Of a stretch of 64,000 bases of DNA, positions 1-8,971 are shown piece by piece. The position numbers and the translations under genes are program-made. Source of the stretch: Elusimicrobiota bacterium (GTDB lineage Bacteria > Elusimicrobiota > Elusimicrobia > FEN-1173); assembly GCA_016714745.1 (NCBI GenBank), contig JADKCG010000015.1, positions 16,975 to 80,974 of the forward strand, in the 5' to 3' direction. The notes under the pieces were generated by a model. It was not told the DNA's origin, made no database searches, and saw only the letters and a list, made by a program, of their open reading frames with translations. How positions within the stretch are numbered: the first letter of the stretch is position 1; each line of letters opens with the position of its first letter.

Positions 1-853
1 GGGGGGTGAGGGTGGGGCGGAGATGCTCGGTGATTGTATCGCCCACCTGGACTTGGTGAATGTCTTTTATGTTGCAGACCACATAACCGGCCTCTCCGGC
101 CGAAAGGGAATCCGCTTTGATGTATTTCAACTGAAGGTGCCCCACCTCCTCCACTTCATCGACGTTGCCGCCCCCCATGAATCGAACTTTTTGTCCCGCC
201 TTTAAAACCCCGTCGAACACCCGAACATACACGATCACCCCCCGATACGAATCATACACCGAATCAAACACCAGGGCCGCCAGGGGTTTTTGGGGGTCTC
301 CCGTGGGCGGCGGAATGCGTTCCACAATGGCCTGGAGAACCTCCGGCACCCCTTTCCCTTCTTTGGCGCTGACAGACAAAAAGGGTCCTTCGAGTCCCAG
401 AAATTCGTGGATCTGTTTTTTCACGCCTTCCGGATCCGCCGAGGGAAGGTCGATCTTGTTGATGATGGGGATCAACGTCAAACCGGCATCCAGGGCGAGC
501 TGAGCGTTCGCCAAGGTTTGAGCTTCCACCCCTTGACTGGCGTCGACCAACAAGAGCGCCCCTTCACACGCCGCCAGGGCACGACTGACCTCGTAGGTAA
601 AATCCACGTGGCCGGGGGTGTCGATCAAATTCAATAAAAAGAACTCCCCCCCCAAATTCCAGGTCATGCGAACCGCTTTGGCCTTAATGGTGATGCCGCG
701 CTCCCGCTCGAGTTCCATACCGTCTAATATTTGGGCGCGCATGTCCCGCCGTTGAACCGTACCCGTGGCCTCCAACAGTCGGTCCGCCAGGGTGCTCTTC
801 CCGTGATCGATGTGGGCGATGATGGAAAAGTTTCGGATGTGGGCGGTGTCCAT
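1..853 (-). CDS. lepA: Elongation factor 4 (LepA), C-terminal part outside the window
   Basis: Translation GTPase that back-translocates stalled ribosomes. Only the first 284 or so residues are present; the gene runs off the left edge. It starts at the ATG at 853 and shows the G-domain motifs IAHIDHGKST (G1), RGITIKAK (switch I), DTPGHVDF (G3) and NKID (G4). Near the edge the domain II text GYVVCNIKDI, VGDTIT is typical of LepA rather than of EF-G or TypA. It lies 16 bases after ptsI and is probably the last gene of the PTS operon in this window. The identification is firm; the length of the missing part cannot be judged. Confidence 0.95.
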   Translation of the reverse strand, partial: MDTAHIRNFSIIAHIDHGKSTLADRLLEATGTVQRRDMRAQILDGMELERERGITIKAKAVRMTWNLGGEFFLLNLIDTPGHVDFTYEVSRALAACEGALLLVDASQGVEAQTLANAQLALDAGLTLIPIINKIDLPSADPEGVKKQIHEFLGLEGPFLSVSAKEGKGVPEVLQAIVERIPPPTGDPQKPLAALVFDSVYDSYRGVIVYVRVFDGVLKAGQKVRFMGGGNVDEVEEVGHLQLKYIKADSLSAGEAGYVVCNIKDIHQVQVGDTITEHLRPTLTP

Positions 854-869
854 AGATAGACGAGCGCGG

Positions 870-2627
870 TCAGCGGTTACGGAACCGGCGAAGAAGACCT
901 TGCACATTGTCACGGGAAGGATCTTTCATGACTTCCGTGACCAACGCGTGGCAGTCGGAAAATTTCGTTTCTCGGATAACCTTCTTAATTTTCGGCACCA
1001 AGCCAGGCGACACAGACAGTTCATCAAGCTCCAAACCCATGAGGACGGCTGTCATCTCCGCGTCCCCCGCCATTTCGCCGCACATACCCACCCATTTTCC
1101 GGCGGCGTGACCGGCCTTGACCGTCTGGTGGATCAAGCGAAGAATGGCTGGATGCAACGGCTCATAGAGATGGGAGACTTCGTCGTTCACCCGGTCCACG
1201 GCCAGGGTGTATTGGATCAGATCGTTGGTCCCGATGGACATAAAATCCGCTTCCTGCGCCAAATAGTCCACTACGAGGGCGGCCGAAGGAATTTCAATCA
1301 TGAGGCCGACTTCAATTTTTTCGTCGAAAGGAATATTTTCTTTACGCAATTCCTCCATGCACGCGTTAAGAATTTTGCGCGCGGCGCGAAATTCTTCCAA
1401 GCCGGACACCATGGGAAACATCACACGGACTTTCCCGTGGACCGACGCGCGGAGAATCGCGCGAAGTTGCGTTCGAAACAGATCCGGATGCCGCAAGGCG
1501 AGACGGATACCGCGCAAACCCAAAAACGGATTTTGTTCGCTCTTGGTGAGCTCAGGAAACCCCAGGTCCACCAGTTTATCCCCGCCAATATCCAAGGTTC
1601 GAAGAATCACGGGGTGCGGCAACACCGACTGGGCCACCTTGGCGTAAAACCGGTAATGGTCTTCTTCGGTCGGAAGCGTGTCTCGGTTCAAATAGAGGAA
1701 CTCGGTGCGATAGAGCCCAACCCCCTCGGCGCCGTTGGCGAGCAGATTTTTAATTTCCGCCGGGGAATCGATGTTCCCGGCCAGGGCGATCCGTCGTCCA
1801 TCGATGGTTTGAGCGGGCTGGTCACGCAGTCGCTCCAAATCTCGCCGTTCGGCGCCCCGGATCTCGCGTTCCCGTCGGTAATTGTCGACCACATCGGGAA
1901 GCGGGTTGACGATCACGGTGCCGGTGTAGCCGTCCAAAATCATCATATCGCCCGGCCGCACGTGGCGGGTGATTTCGTGCAGGCCCACCACGGCGGGAAT
2001 TTCGAGGGAGTTGGCCAAAATGGCTGTGTGGCTCGTGCGTCCACCGATGTCGGTGGCAAACCCTTCGGCGAACTGGGTCTTCATGTGGATCGTGTCGGAA
2101 GGGGTGAGGTTACGCGCAACGATCACAGACGGCTCATTCAAATCTTCCAAATCTTGGGGCTCGTGGCCGAGCAAGTGAAGCAAAATTTTTCGTCCCACAT
2201 CCAATACGTCGTGGCGACGTTCACGGAAATACTCATCGGTGGCGGCTTCCAATGTTTTCACCGCGCCCGCCACGGCTTCGGAGAGCGCGTATTCCGCGTT
2301 CACCCTGTTGGTGGATATGTTTTTAACCACATCTTTCGAGATCAACGGGTCTTCTAAAATCAGGAGGTAGGCCTCAATCAACCGAGCATGGGTTTTCCCC
2401 AACAGCTTCAAAATCTTTTGCTGAGTGCCGATCATTTCCTTGCGTGTGTCCGCCACCGCCAACCGGAACCGGGAAACCTCCGCTTTGACGGCCTCCGGGG
2501 GGACCTGCCAACGCCCCACCGCGAGATCCATATCTTCCAGGACAAACGCCTTCCCGATCGCGATCCCGGGCGAAGCCGAGATCCCTTTGAATACGCGTGT
2601 TTCAGGGGAATGACCCGTGGAAGACAC
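870..2627 (-). CDS. ptsI: PTS enzyme I (phosphoenolpyruvate-protein phosphotransferase)
   Basis: Cytoplasmic enzyme that takes phosphate from PEP and passes it to HPr. At 585 residues it has the usual family length. The phosphorylated histidine is H200 in GGRTSHTAI; the PEP-binding barrel carries GVGLYRTEFL and, near residue 513, the catalytic cysteine in GMCGEMAGD. It follows the HPr gene by 22 bases and precedes lepA. With HPr, EIIA, EIIB, EIIC and EIID directly upstream it completes a full mannose-family PTS relay in one gene cluster. Confidence 0.97.
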   Translation of the reverse strand: MSSTGHSPETRVFKGISASPGIAIGKAFVLEDMDLAVGRWQVPPEAVKAEVSRFRLAVADTRKEMIGTQQKILKLLGKTHARLIEAYLLILEDPLISKDVVKNISTNRVNAEYALSEAVAGAVKTLEAATDEYFRERRHDVLDVGRKILLHLLGHEPQDLEDLNEPSVIVARNLTPSDTIHMKTQFAEGFATDIGGRTSHTAILANSLEIPAVVGLHEITRHVRPGDMMILDGYTGTVIVNPLPDVVDNYRREREIRGAERRDLERLRDQPAQTIDGRRIALAGNIDSPAEIKNLLANGAEGVGLYRTEFLYLNRDTLPTEEDHYRFYAKVAQSVLPHPVILRTLDIGGDKLVDLGFPELTKSEQNPFLGLRGIRLALRHPDLFRTQLRAILRASVHGKVRVMFPMVSGLEEFRAARKILNACMEELRKENIPFDEKIEVGLMIEIPSAALVVDYLAQEADFMSIGTNDLIQYTLAVDRVNDEVSHLYEPLHPAILRLIHQTVKAGHAAGKWVGMCGEMAGDAEMTAVLMGLELDELSVSPGLVPKIKKVIRETKFSDCHALVTEVMKDPSRDNVQGLLRRFRNR

Positions 2628-2649
2628 CTATTGGCTCCTCACGAAAGGG

Positions 2650-2916
2650 TTATTCCTCATGAACTTGATCGCTGAAAAATTGGGTCATATTGTCCATCAC
2701 CGATTGTTCGTCCGCCCCTTCGGCGATGAGGGTTAACTTCGACCCGTATTCGGCCGTCAAGGTGAGAATTCCCATGATGCTTTTCCCATCCACCTCTTGA
2801 TCGTCTTTGCGGATGATGACGTCGCTCTCAAATTTTTGGAGCGCCGTGACGATGGCCGCCGCCGGCCGGGCATGAAGGCCCATTTTGTTTAAAACGGTAA
2901 ACGTTCGTTCGATCAT
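2650..2916 (-). CDS. ptsH: HPr phosphocarrier protein
   Basis: 88-residue phosphocarrier between enzyme I and EIIA. The active-site histidine is H15 in MGLHARPAA. The regulatory serine S46 lies in DGKSIMGILTL, the site HPr kinase modifies, and hprK is encoded six genes upstream, so serine control of HPr is likely in this cell. A longer open frame (to 3441) exists only because a frame of the EIID gene reads into HPr. The ATG at 2916 is chosen because it matches the family N-terminus and overlaps the EIID stop as ATGA. Confidence 0.96.
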   Translation of the reverse strand: MIERTFTVLNKMGLHARPAAAIVTALQKFESDVIIRKDDQEVDGKSIMGILTLTAEYGSKLTLIAEGADEQSVMDNMTQFFSDQVHEE

Positions 2917-3652
2917 ATCAATCCCCTCACAAAAGAGTAGGCCACGCACGCGCCCGCCAGGCCCATTGCGACAAACGACGGGCGAACCCCCAACCGCAAA
3001 GCCCCCCAGAAAAAACCGGTCCACAATAAACCCCGGATCACCGATTGGCCGTGTAGGGGAACCAGCCCCATGCGAAGAACGACCAACACCATCCCGATCC
3101 CCGCCACCAGCGGGAGGAGAGTCTGAATGCGCAGGGGGAGCAAGCGAGCCACCACATCGGATTTCCATCGGTAGCCAAGCCAAAGCCCCACCGCCCGAAC
3201 ACGCCATGTGGGGCATTAAATAAAACCAAAACAAGATCGGCGAGGCCAGGCCCCAAGAAGGACCCCCCATTCCTAAAAAGAGCGTCGCCGCGAGACTGAA
3301 CGGAAGCCACGTTCCCCAAAAAAATGTTTCCCCCAGGGCCGCCAAGGGGCCAGACATGGCGGAACGGGCGGCCAAAACGCTTTCTAATCTGGGGCCTCGC
3401 CCTTCGGACCGGTCTTCTTCCATCCCCGCCACAACGCCCAACAGAACGCCGGCTGTGTAGGGATGGGTGCTAAAAACCCGGCGTGCGCCCTGGCCGCGAG
3501 GCGCGGTCTTCCCGTTTTGGGTATAGTCGCCGAAAAACAGGCCACAGACTATAGAGGTATCCCAAGTTTTGCGCCCGCTGGACAGTCCACAACCCTTGAA
3601 TCAAGAAGGACCGAAAAAAAATTCGAACCAAATCCCGGCGATTCAATTTCAT
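2913..3652 (-). CDS. PTS mannose-family EIID membrane component, reading frame broken twice
   Basis: EIID partners EIIC in the sugar channel. The family N-terminus (RSFLIQGLWTVQRAQNLGY) starts at ATG 3652, overlapping the EIIC stop as ATGA. Around 3470-3520 the frame must change to reach STHPYTAGVLLGVVAGMEE and MSGPLAALGETFFWGTWLP. It changes again around 3195-3210 to reach VRAVGLWLGYRW and the C-terminal hydrophobic helix, ending at 2913 where TGA overlaps the HPr start. All family motifs survive in order and both junctions are one-base shifts, one next to a T5 run. I infer sequence errors rather than a dead gene, but a pseudogene is not excluded. Confidence 0.82.
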
Positions 3653-4353
3653 AAGCCGCCCGGAATCCACAAACGGTTTTTCCCCAGACGGCGAGAAAAT
3701 TGATTTAAGAGCGCCGCCGCCCCCAACGCCGGCCAAAGAGACCACGTCCGCTCAAACCCTTCTGCCCAAAAGCCCACGATCCGCGGAACCAAACTATTAA
3801 AGACCGCCCCGCCAAGAGAATCCGCAATAAAGAAAATCACAACGCTTTTAATCCCCCACAAAACGGCGCCGAATACAAGGCTGTAGCGCAAGGGCCCCAC
3901 CAGGCCGCGCTCGATCCCGGCCAAGGCCCGAACCGCCAAAAGGCGCAGGTGCCGGCGAGCCCATTGGTCCACGCGACGCCCAACGACGGAGAAGGGAATC
4001 GCCAAGAGAAACGCCAAAGCGATCCTTCCCCCGGGGACCGGAATATCGTGCGGCCACTCGAACGCCCACACCCCCGCAAGCGCCACCGCCAGCCCGACGT
4101 CCCACTGGCCACCACCGACCGGAGGAACCATCACCCAGAGGCTTTCGGCCAACAGCCCCAGGGCCACCCCTTCACCGGGGTGTCCACACACACACCCCAC
4201 CAGACTCCCCAAAACCAATGGACGAGAGAGCAAAAACGGCCCGACTGTAAAATGGTCCAGCGATAAAACCCCGTAAGCCAGAGCGGCCAGAAGGGCAGAC
4301 AAATCAGCCTCGGCCCAGCCCGGGGACCAGTTCTTGGATTGGCACGGGCACAT
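3649..4353 (-). CDS. PTS mannose-family EIIC membrane component
   Basis: Sugar-translocating membrane subunit with several hydrophobic helices. The motif VGPFLLSRPLVLGSLVG near the start and GLLAESLWVMVPPVGG are typical of the ManY/EIIC-sorbose family. The ATG at 4353 would overlap EIIB by 50 bases; a TTG at 4302, just after the EIIB stop at 4304, gives a start (SALLAALAYGVLSLD) that fits the family better and may be the true one. The stop overlaps the EIID start as ATGA, showing translational coupling. Sugar specificity cannot be told from sequence alone. Confidence 0.88.
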   Translation of the reverse strand: MCPCQSKNWSPGWAEADLSALLAALAYGVLSLDHFTVGPFLLSRPLVLGSLVGCVCGHPGEGVALGLLAESLWVMVPPVGGGQWDVGLAVALAGVWAFEWPHDIPVPGGRIALAFLLAIPFSVVGRRVDQWARRHLRLLAVRALAGIERGLVGPLRYSLVFGAVLWGIKSVVIFFIADSLGGAVFNSLVPRIVGFWAEGFERTWSLWPALGAAALLNQFSRRLGKNRLWIPGGL

Positions 4354-4795
4354 CCCCCGGCAAAGGACGGGTCTCGAACCGGATGCCCCGAGAGAAAAGG
4401 CGGTTTAAAATATTTCGTTCTTCCATCGTAAAAGCCAAATGGGGAGCCACCATCGTCCGTCCAGGGGCATCGTGAACGCCTCCCAGATTCACCTGGGTGA
4501 TGGGCGCGCCTAAATCCACTAACCAAACGAGTTCTTGAAGCCCCGGAAGAAGAAGCATCACCCGTTCGTTTCCCCACGCGCCTTTATTAAGAGCGGGGAC
4601 GGCATCGTCCAGAGATAAAACGTCCACCGCCACGTGGTCCGGCACGGCCATGCGCATCAGACCGACTTGAAGAGCGTCGGTCGCGGCAGTGTCAGAGACA
4701 ACCACAATGCGCTCCGCCTGTATCACCGGCAACCAGCCCCCCACCACTTGGCCGTGAATCAAACGGTCATCGATGCGAACGAGTACGAGGGCCAT
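4304..4795 (-). CDS. PTS mannose-family EIIB
   Basis: 163-residue cytoplasmic domain that receives phosphate from EIIA and phosphorylates the incoming sugar. The family start VRIDDRLIHGQV carries the phosphorylated histidine (H14). It is a separate polypeptide rather than fused to EIIA as in E. coli ManX. It lies 4 bases after EIIA and overlaps EIIC. Family identification is sure; the substrate is unknown. Confidence 0.93.
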   Translation of the reverse strand: MALVLVRIDDRLIHGQVVGGWLPVIQAERIVVVSDTAATDALQVGLMRMAVPDHVAVDVLSLDDAVPALNKGAWGNERVMLLLPGLQELVWLVDLGAPITQVNLGGVHDAPGRTMVAPHLAFTMEERNILNRLFSRGIRFETRPLPGDVPVPIQELVPGLGRG

Positions 4796-4799
4796 CGTC

Positions 4800-5219
4800 T
4801 TAGGCCGACGGCAGATGTTCCCGAAGCCGTTGAAGCGGCCGTTGGGCGCTGCGAGACATGTCGTCCACCAATTTCTGAGCGAGCTGGGCCAGCGGCATGT
4901 AGTGTCGGTTCGCTAAGGCGGTGATGAGCATGGGCAAGTTCACCCCGGTCACCAGCTCGAAATGCGGGTGGGGATCCCGCGCCAACCGAAGACACACGTT
5001 GCACGGGGTCCCCCCCAACATATCGGAGAGAACCAAAACCCCGGCGGACGTTTCCAAATCCGACAACGCTTTTCTGAGACGGGCTTCAAATCCGTCCGGA
5101 GATTCCGACCCCGCCAACCCCAAAGACACAACGGAAGCCTGTTTGCCAACAACGTTCTCCGCACAATCCACCATTTCCTGGCCCAACCGACCATGCGTTA
5201 CCACCAACACACCGATCAT
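4800..5219 (-). CDS. PTS mannose-family EIIA
   Basis: 139-residue soluble phosphocarrier. The active histidine is H9 in VVTHGRLGQEM; the second motif SDMLGGTPCNVC and the downstream TGVNLPML are standard for the EIIA-man fold. The preceding intergenic stretch (5220-5269) is a G/C homopolymer tract. Together with EIIB, EIIC, EIID, HPr and EI it forms a contiguous transport set just after rapZ. Confidence 0.94.
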   Translation of the reverse strand: MIGVLVVTHGRLGQEMVDCAENVVGKQASVVSLGLAGSESPDGFEARLRKALSDLETSAGVLVLSDMLGGTPCNVCLRLARDPHPHFELVTGVNLPMLITALANRHYMPLAQLAQKLVDDMSRSAQRPLQRLREHLPSA

Positions 5220-5223
5220 AAAA

Positions 5224-5257
5224 CGGCGGGGGGCCCCCGCCCCGGGGGGGGGGGGGC
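5224..5257. other. G/C homopolymer tract between rapZ and EIIA
   Basis: This short spacer consists of runs of G and C, including a run of about 13 G on the plus strand. It can form a GC-only hairpin or a G-quadruplex on the plus strand. It sits where the EIIA ribosome binding site should be, and no clear Shine-Dalgarno is visible. The exact run length is probably unreliable. Confidence 0.5.
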
Positions 5258-5269
5258 TGTTCTCCTCTT

Positions 5270-6163
5270 CTACCTGGCCGAATCCCGGTGATGAATCCGC
5301 ACGTCAAAACGCCCGTTCTCTCGGATGATTTTGGCCAGGGCTTCGGCCACCGCGACACTGCGGTGCCGTCCACCGGTGCATCCCACCGCCAACGTCAAAT
5401 AGCTTTTCCCTTCTTGGGCAAATCGGTCCAACAGAAAATCCTGAAGCGGCGCCAAATGTTCCAAGAACCGTTTCGTCAACGGGTTTTCCATCACATAGCG
5501 GGACACCAACGGACTCAACCCCGTCAAGGGTCGAAGGTTCGCCACGTAGTTGGGATTCGGCAAAAACCGCACGTCCCACACCACGTCCGCGTCCATGGGA
5601 ACCCCGTGTTTGTACCCGAACGATTCCACCACCACGGCCATGCCGCGCGGATGGCGGAGCCCCAACGTTTTCAGCACCATTTCTTTCACTTCCGGCGGCG
5701 CCAAATGAGACGTATCAATGGTTTTGTCCGCCACAGCGGCCACGTCATGAAGGATCCGTCTCTCCCGGCGGATCCCGTTGGCCACCGACCCAGACAAAGG
5801 ATGGCGGCGCCGGGTTTCGGAATAGCGCCGTTGAAGCGTGGCGTTGTCGGCGTTCATGAAGAGCACGCGCGGGACAATATTTTGCCGGGACAGGTCGCCA
5901 ATGGATTTCCGAAACACCCAGGCCGGAAGGCCGGTCCGAACGTCCACGCCGACGGCGATCTTCGTCAACGCTTGTCCCCAATCCCGGTAGAGCCCGATCA
6001 AACGGGGGAGGAGCGGAAGAGGAAGGTTGTCGACGCAAAAATAGCCCATGTCTTCCAACGCGCGCAAGGCGGTCGATTTGCCGGCGCCCGAGAGACCCGT
6101 GACCACCACGCAATCCATGCGCCGAACCGATCTTCGCTGGAGGGAAACCCGCCGTCGTTTCAC
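5270..6163 (-). CDS. rapZ: RapZ-family nucleotide-binding protein
   Basis: RapZ/YvcJ family P-loop protein; in Enterobacteria it is an RNase E adaptor controlling GlmS synthesis through small RNAs. The P-loop GLSGAGKS lies at residues 23-30. The C-terminal domain has GCTGGRHRSVAVAEAL and ends HHRD, both family hallmarks. The start at 6163 lies just after the hprK stop; an internal ATG at 6118 (MDCVVVTG) matches the usual family N-terminus better and could be the true start. The position after ptsN and hprK is the classic context. Confidence 0.94.
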   Translation of the reverse strand: MKRRRVSLQRRSVRRMDCVVVTGLSGAGKSTALRALEDMGYFCVDNLPLPLLPRLIGLYRDWGQALTKIAVGVDVRTGLPAWVFRKSIGDLSRQNIVPRVLFMNADNATLQRRYSETRRRHPLSGSVANGIRRERRILHDVAAVADKTIDTSHLAPPEVKEMVLKTLGLRHPRGMAVVVESFGYKHGVPMDADVVWDVRFLPNPNYVANLRPLTGLSPLVSRYVMENPLTKRFLEHLAPLQDFLLDRFAQEGKSYLTLAVGCTGGRHRSVAVAEALAKIIRENGRFDVRIHHRDSAR

Positions 6164-6167
6164 AGTT

Positions 6168-7157
6168 TCACAGGCGCGGAGGCTGAACTCGACCGGTATG
6201 CCCAGACATGCGTTGGATCAGTCGTTCATTGAGTTCCCGCGCAGAATGAACGCCGTGCTGTTTGAGCCGCTGGTTCAAGGTGGCCACTTCAATTAAGGCG
6301 CCCAGGTTCCGTCCCGGTTGCACCGGCACGCGTATTTCCGGAACCGCCACCCCCAACAAGGTCGTGTTTTTTTCTTCCAACCCCATCCGATCGTATTCTT
6401 TTTTTTGGTCCCATGTTTCGAGATACACCACGAGTTCGATCAACGACCGTTTGAGAACCGCGCCCACGCCGAAAATTTTCCACACGTCAATGATCCCCAA
6501 CCCGCGCACTTCCATGTGGTGTTGAACCAACTGATGGCCAGACCCCACGAGGATCGCCCCCGGTTTGTGCCGAACTTCCACTCGGTCGTCGGCCACCAAC
6601 ATATGGTTGCGTTTCAAAAGTTCAAGGGCACATTCCGATTTCCCAATTCCCGACGATCCCAAGATCAACACGCCCATCCCGTACACGTTGACCAAGGTGC
6701 CATGCAGGGAGGTGGTGGGCGCTAAACGTTCTTCCAGATACGCCGTCAGCTCGCCGATGAAACGCGCGGTTTCCCACTGGGATTGGAAAAGGGGAACCTG
6801 ATAGCGATCGCACTGTTCGACCATTTCGCGGACCGGTTCGCGGCCATGGGTCAAAATGACGCACGGCAAATCGGGCGCGGACAGAAGTCGGTCAAAGATT
6901 TCCATGCGCTGGGCGTTCGAGAGCGTGGCGGTAAAAGCGGACTCGCCCATCCCGAACACCTGCATCCGCTCCCCGCGATAAAATTCAAAAAAACCCGCCA
7001 GCGTCAAACCCGGACGGTTGATGTCCGCCACGCGGATCATGCGCCGAAACCCGTTTTGCCCCCCCAAGAGAGACAACCGGAGAGGTTCCGCTTGGCTCTT
7101 CCAAAGTTCTTCGACGTAAAGAGGCGCGGGTTTGCCCGCGGCCGCGTCGGTTTGCAT
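6168..7157 (-). CDS. hprK: HPr kinase/phosphorylase
   Basis: Bifunctional enzyme that phosphorylates HPr on Ser46 and removes the phosphate, linking metabolic state to PTS activity. At 329 residues it has normal length. The C-terminal catalytic domain has the P-loop GSSGIGKS at 167-174, the acidic AVDDRVEV-like stretch (VADDRVEV) and the signature VEVRGLGIIDV near residue 220. It overlaps ptsN by one base (TGATG). The target HPr in this cluster carries the matching DGKSIMGI site. Confidence 0.97.
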   Translation of the reverse strand: MQTDAAAGKPAPLYVEELWKSQAEPLRLSLLGGQNGFRRMIRVADINRPGLTLAGFFEFYRGERMQVFGMGESAFTATLSNAQRMEIFDRLLSAPDLPCVILTHGREPVREMVEQCDRYQVPLFQSQWETARFIGELTAYLEERLAPTTSLHGTLVNVYGMGVLILGSSGIGKSECALELLKRNHMLVADDRVEVRHKPGAILVGSGHQLVQHHMEVRGLGIIDVWKIFGVGAVLKRSLIELVVYLETWDQKKEYDRMGLEEKNTTLLGVAVPEIRVPVQPGRNLGALIEVATLNQRLKQHGVHSARELNERLIQRMSGHTGRVQPPRL

Positions 7158-7615
7158 CAGTATTCGTCTTCCTCGCGAATGATCTTTAAAATTTCGTCCG
7201 CGCTCTTGGAATCTTTTAACGCTTGACGAAAGAATTTGTCTTTGAGGAGACGGGACACTTTGGCGAGCGCTTTTAAGTGGTTGCCGGCGGCGTCCGGTGG
7301 CGCGATGAGAAGGAAAACGATATGGACCGGTTCACCGTCCAGCGAATCAAAATCCATGCCCCGCTTTGAGATCCCGAGAGCCGCGGCCTGCGTTTTCACA
7401 GACGGGGATTTCCCGTGGGGGATGGCCACCCCTTGACCGATGCCCGTGGACCCCAAGGCTTCGCGCTCCAGGAGAATGTTCACCATGGATTTTGCGTCGG
7501 GCAATTGACCCGTCTTTGCCAACAGCCCACAGAGTTCCTCCAACGCCTCTTTTTTGGAGGGAACCCCGAGATCAACGGAAACGGCGCCGGGAAGAAGGAT
7601 GTCAACGAGTTTCAT
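7157..7615 (-). CDS. ptsN: PTS EIIA-fructose/nitrogen type regulator (PtsN)
   Basis: 152-residue EIIA domain of the fructose/nitrogen class, usually regulatory rather than a transporter part. The phosphorylated histidine is H67 in VAIPHGKSP, and LLIAPPDAAGNHLKALA is the second conserved block. It sits between hpf and hprK as in many diderm bacteria. Its partner domains (EIIBC-fru) are not in the window, so a regulatory role is inferred. Confidence 0.93.
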   Translation of the reverse strand: MKLVDILLPGAVSVDLGVPSKKEALEELCGLLAKTGQLPDAKSMVNILLEREALGSTGIGQGVAIPHGKSPSVKTQAAALGISKRGMDFDSLDGEPVHIVFLLIAPPDAAGNHLKALAKVSRLLKDKFFRQALKDSKSADEILKIIREEDEY

Positions 7616-7633
7616 AGGATGTCCTTGATCAAA

Positions 7634-8155
7634 TCAGAGGTTCGGTTCAAGGAGCCCATAGGTGGCGTCCTTCCGACGGTAGAGCACCCGAACAGCGTCA
7701 TCCTCTCCAAGAAAAAGAAGAAAATCCATGTCGGTATCGTCTAAGGCTCTGGCCGCTTCGGCGACCGAAAGGATCCTCGGGGTCACACGGCTGATGCGGG
7801 TGATCACGGGATCTTTGGGGGTGGACATCAATGGCTCGGGTTCCGGGCGACCTTTATCTCCTCGGCGCCCGCGCACCCGGCGATCTTTTTCGCGGGAGAA
7901 GTGCAACTGCAGTTTCTCCACGGCCAAATCGATGGCGGCATAGAGATCGCCGGCCACTTCGCGGGCTCGGAAATCGTGATGACCCTGGGCGTGGACAACG
8001 ACCTCAGCGATGTGGCGGTGCTTTTCCACCCCCAGGATCACTTGGGCGCGAAGCACAATTTCGAAATGGCGTGCAATACGTTCGAGCTTTTTGCGGGCGT
8101 GATCAGCCAAGGCCGGAGTCAATTCAATGTGACGGGCGGTGATATGGATTTGCAT
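7634..8155 (-). CDS. hpf: Ribosome hibernation promoting factor, long form
   Basis: 173 residues. The N-terminal S30AE domain (about 1-100: ITARHIELTPALADHARKKL, VVVHAQGHHDFRAREVAGDL) binds the decoding region of the 30S subunit. A C-terminal dimerisation domain (about 115-173: VITRISRVTPRILSVAEAA, ending DATYGLLEPNL) makes it the long form that pairs ribosomes into 100S particles. It lies between lptB and ptsN; rpoN, commonly found between these genes in Proteobacteria, is absent here. Confidence 0.94.
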   Translation of the reverse strand: MQIHITARHIELTPALADHARKKLERIARHFEIVLRAQVILGVEKHRHIAEVVVHAQGHHDFRAREVAGDLYAAIDLAVEKLQLHFSREKDRRVRGRRGDKGRPEPEPLMSTPKDPVITRISRVTPRILSVAEAARALDDTDMDFLLFLGEDDAVRVLYRRKDATYGLLEPNL

Positions 8156-8251
8156 AGGTCATCCTATTAATTCAGTTTTAGTAACTCGTTCCTCGATCGA
8201 CTTTACCGGAGCCGGGACGCGCCTCAATTTATCATTTCCATCGGAGAGGTG

Positions 8252-8971
8252 TCAAAGGCGGAACTTTTCCCCAAGGTAAAGACGGCGCGCCTCAGGCGAT
8301 TTCATAAGGTCATGGGCACCCCCATGGACCAAAATCCTCCCCGCATGGATGATGTAGGCCCGGTCAACGATTTCGAGGGTCGCCCGAACATTGTGATCGG
8401 TGATCAAGATACCGAGTCCTTTTTTTTTCAATTGTCCCAGCACTTCCTGAATATCGTTCACCGCGAGCGGATCGATGCCCACAAACGGTTCGTCCAGAAG
8501 CAGATACCGCGGATCCGTCACCAGGGCGCGGGCGATTTCGGTCCGCCTTTTTTCGCCACCCGACAAGGTGTAAGCCATCTGAGAAGCCAATTTCGTGAGC
8601 CCCAAATCCGTCAACAAACTCTCCCGTTTTTCGTTGCGTTCTTCAGGCAGGAGCGGGAGGTGTTCCAAAATCGCGTTCAGGTTATCCTGCACTGAAAGTC
8701 GTCGAAAAATCGAGGGTTCCTGAGCCAGATACCCCAGTCCTGCCCGCGCCCGCTTAAACATGGGCAATCCGGACACATCGATCCCGTCAATGGTGATCCG
8801 CCCCGCATCGGGGCGGAGCAAGCCCACGGCCATATGGAAACTCGTTGTTTTCCCCGCCCCGTTGGGCCCCAACAGGCCAACGATCTCGCCGGGGTTCACC
8901 TCCACCGTCACCCCGTCGACCACCAAACGAGTCCCATAGGATTTCTTTAAATTTTCAGCGAGCAGAGACAC
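8252..8971 (-). CDS. lptB: LPS export ABC transporter ATP-binding protein LptB
   Basis: 239-residue ATPase driving LPS extraction from the inner membrane. It shows Walker A GPNGAGKT (about 34-41), the signature LSGGEKRR, Walker B YLLLDEPFVGIDP and the switch histidine in ITDHNVR. It overlaps the end of lptA by 17 bases. Its membrane partners LptF and LptG are not in the window. Confidence 0.96.
   Translation of the reverse strand: MSLLAENLKKSYGTRLVVDGVTVEVNPGEIVGLLGPNGAGKTTSFHMAVGLLRPDAGRITIDGIDVSGLPMFKRARAGLGYLAQEPSIFRRLSVQDNLNAILEHLPLLPEERNEKRESLLTDLGLTKLASQMAYTLSGGEKRRTEIARALVTDPRYLLLDEPFVGIDPLAVNDIQEVLGQLKKKGLGILITDHNVRATLEIVDRAYIIHAGRILVHGGAHDLMKSPEARRLYLGEKFRL

Noticed and set aside
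810..2357. Long plus-strand open frame (515 codons)
   Set aside because: It lies antisense to ptsI and its amino acids show no family motif; it is the shadow of a GC-rich coding region.
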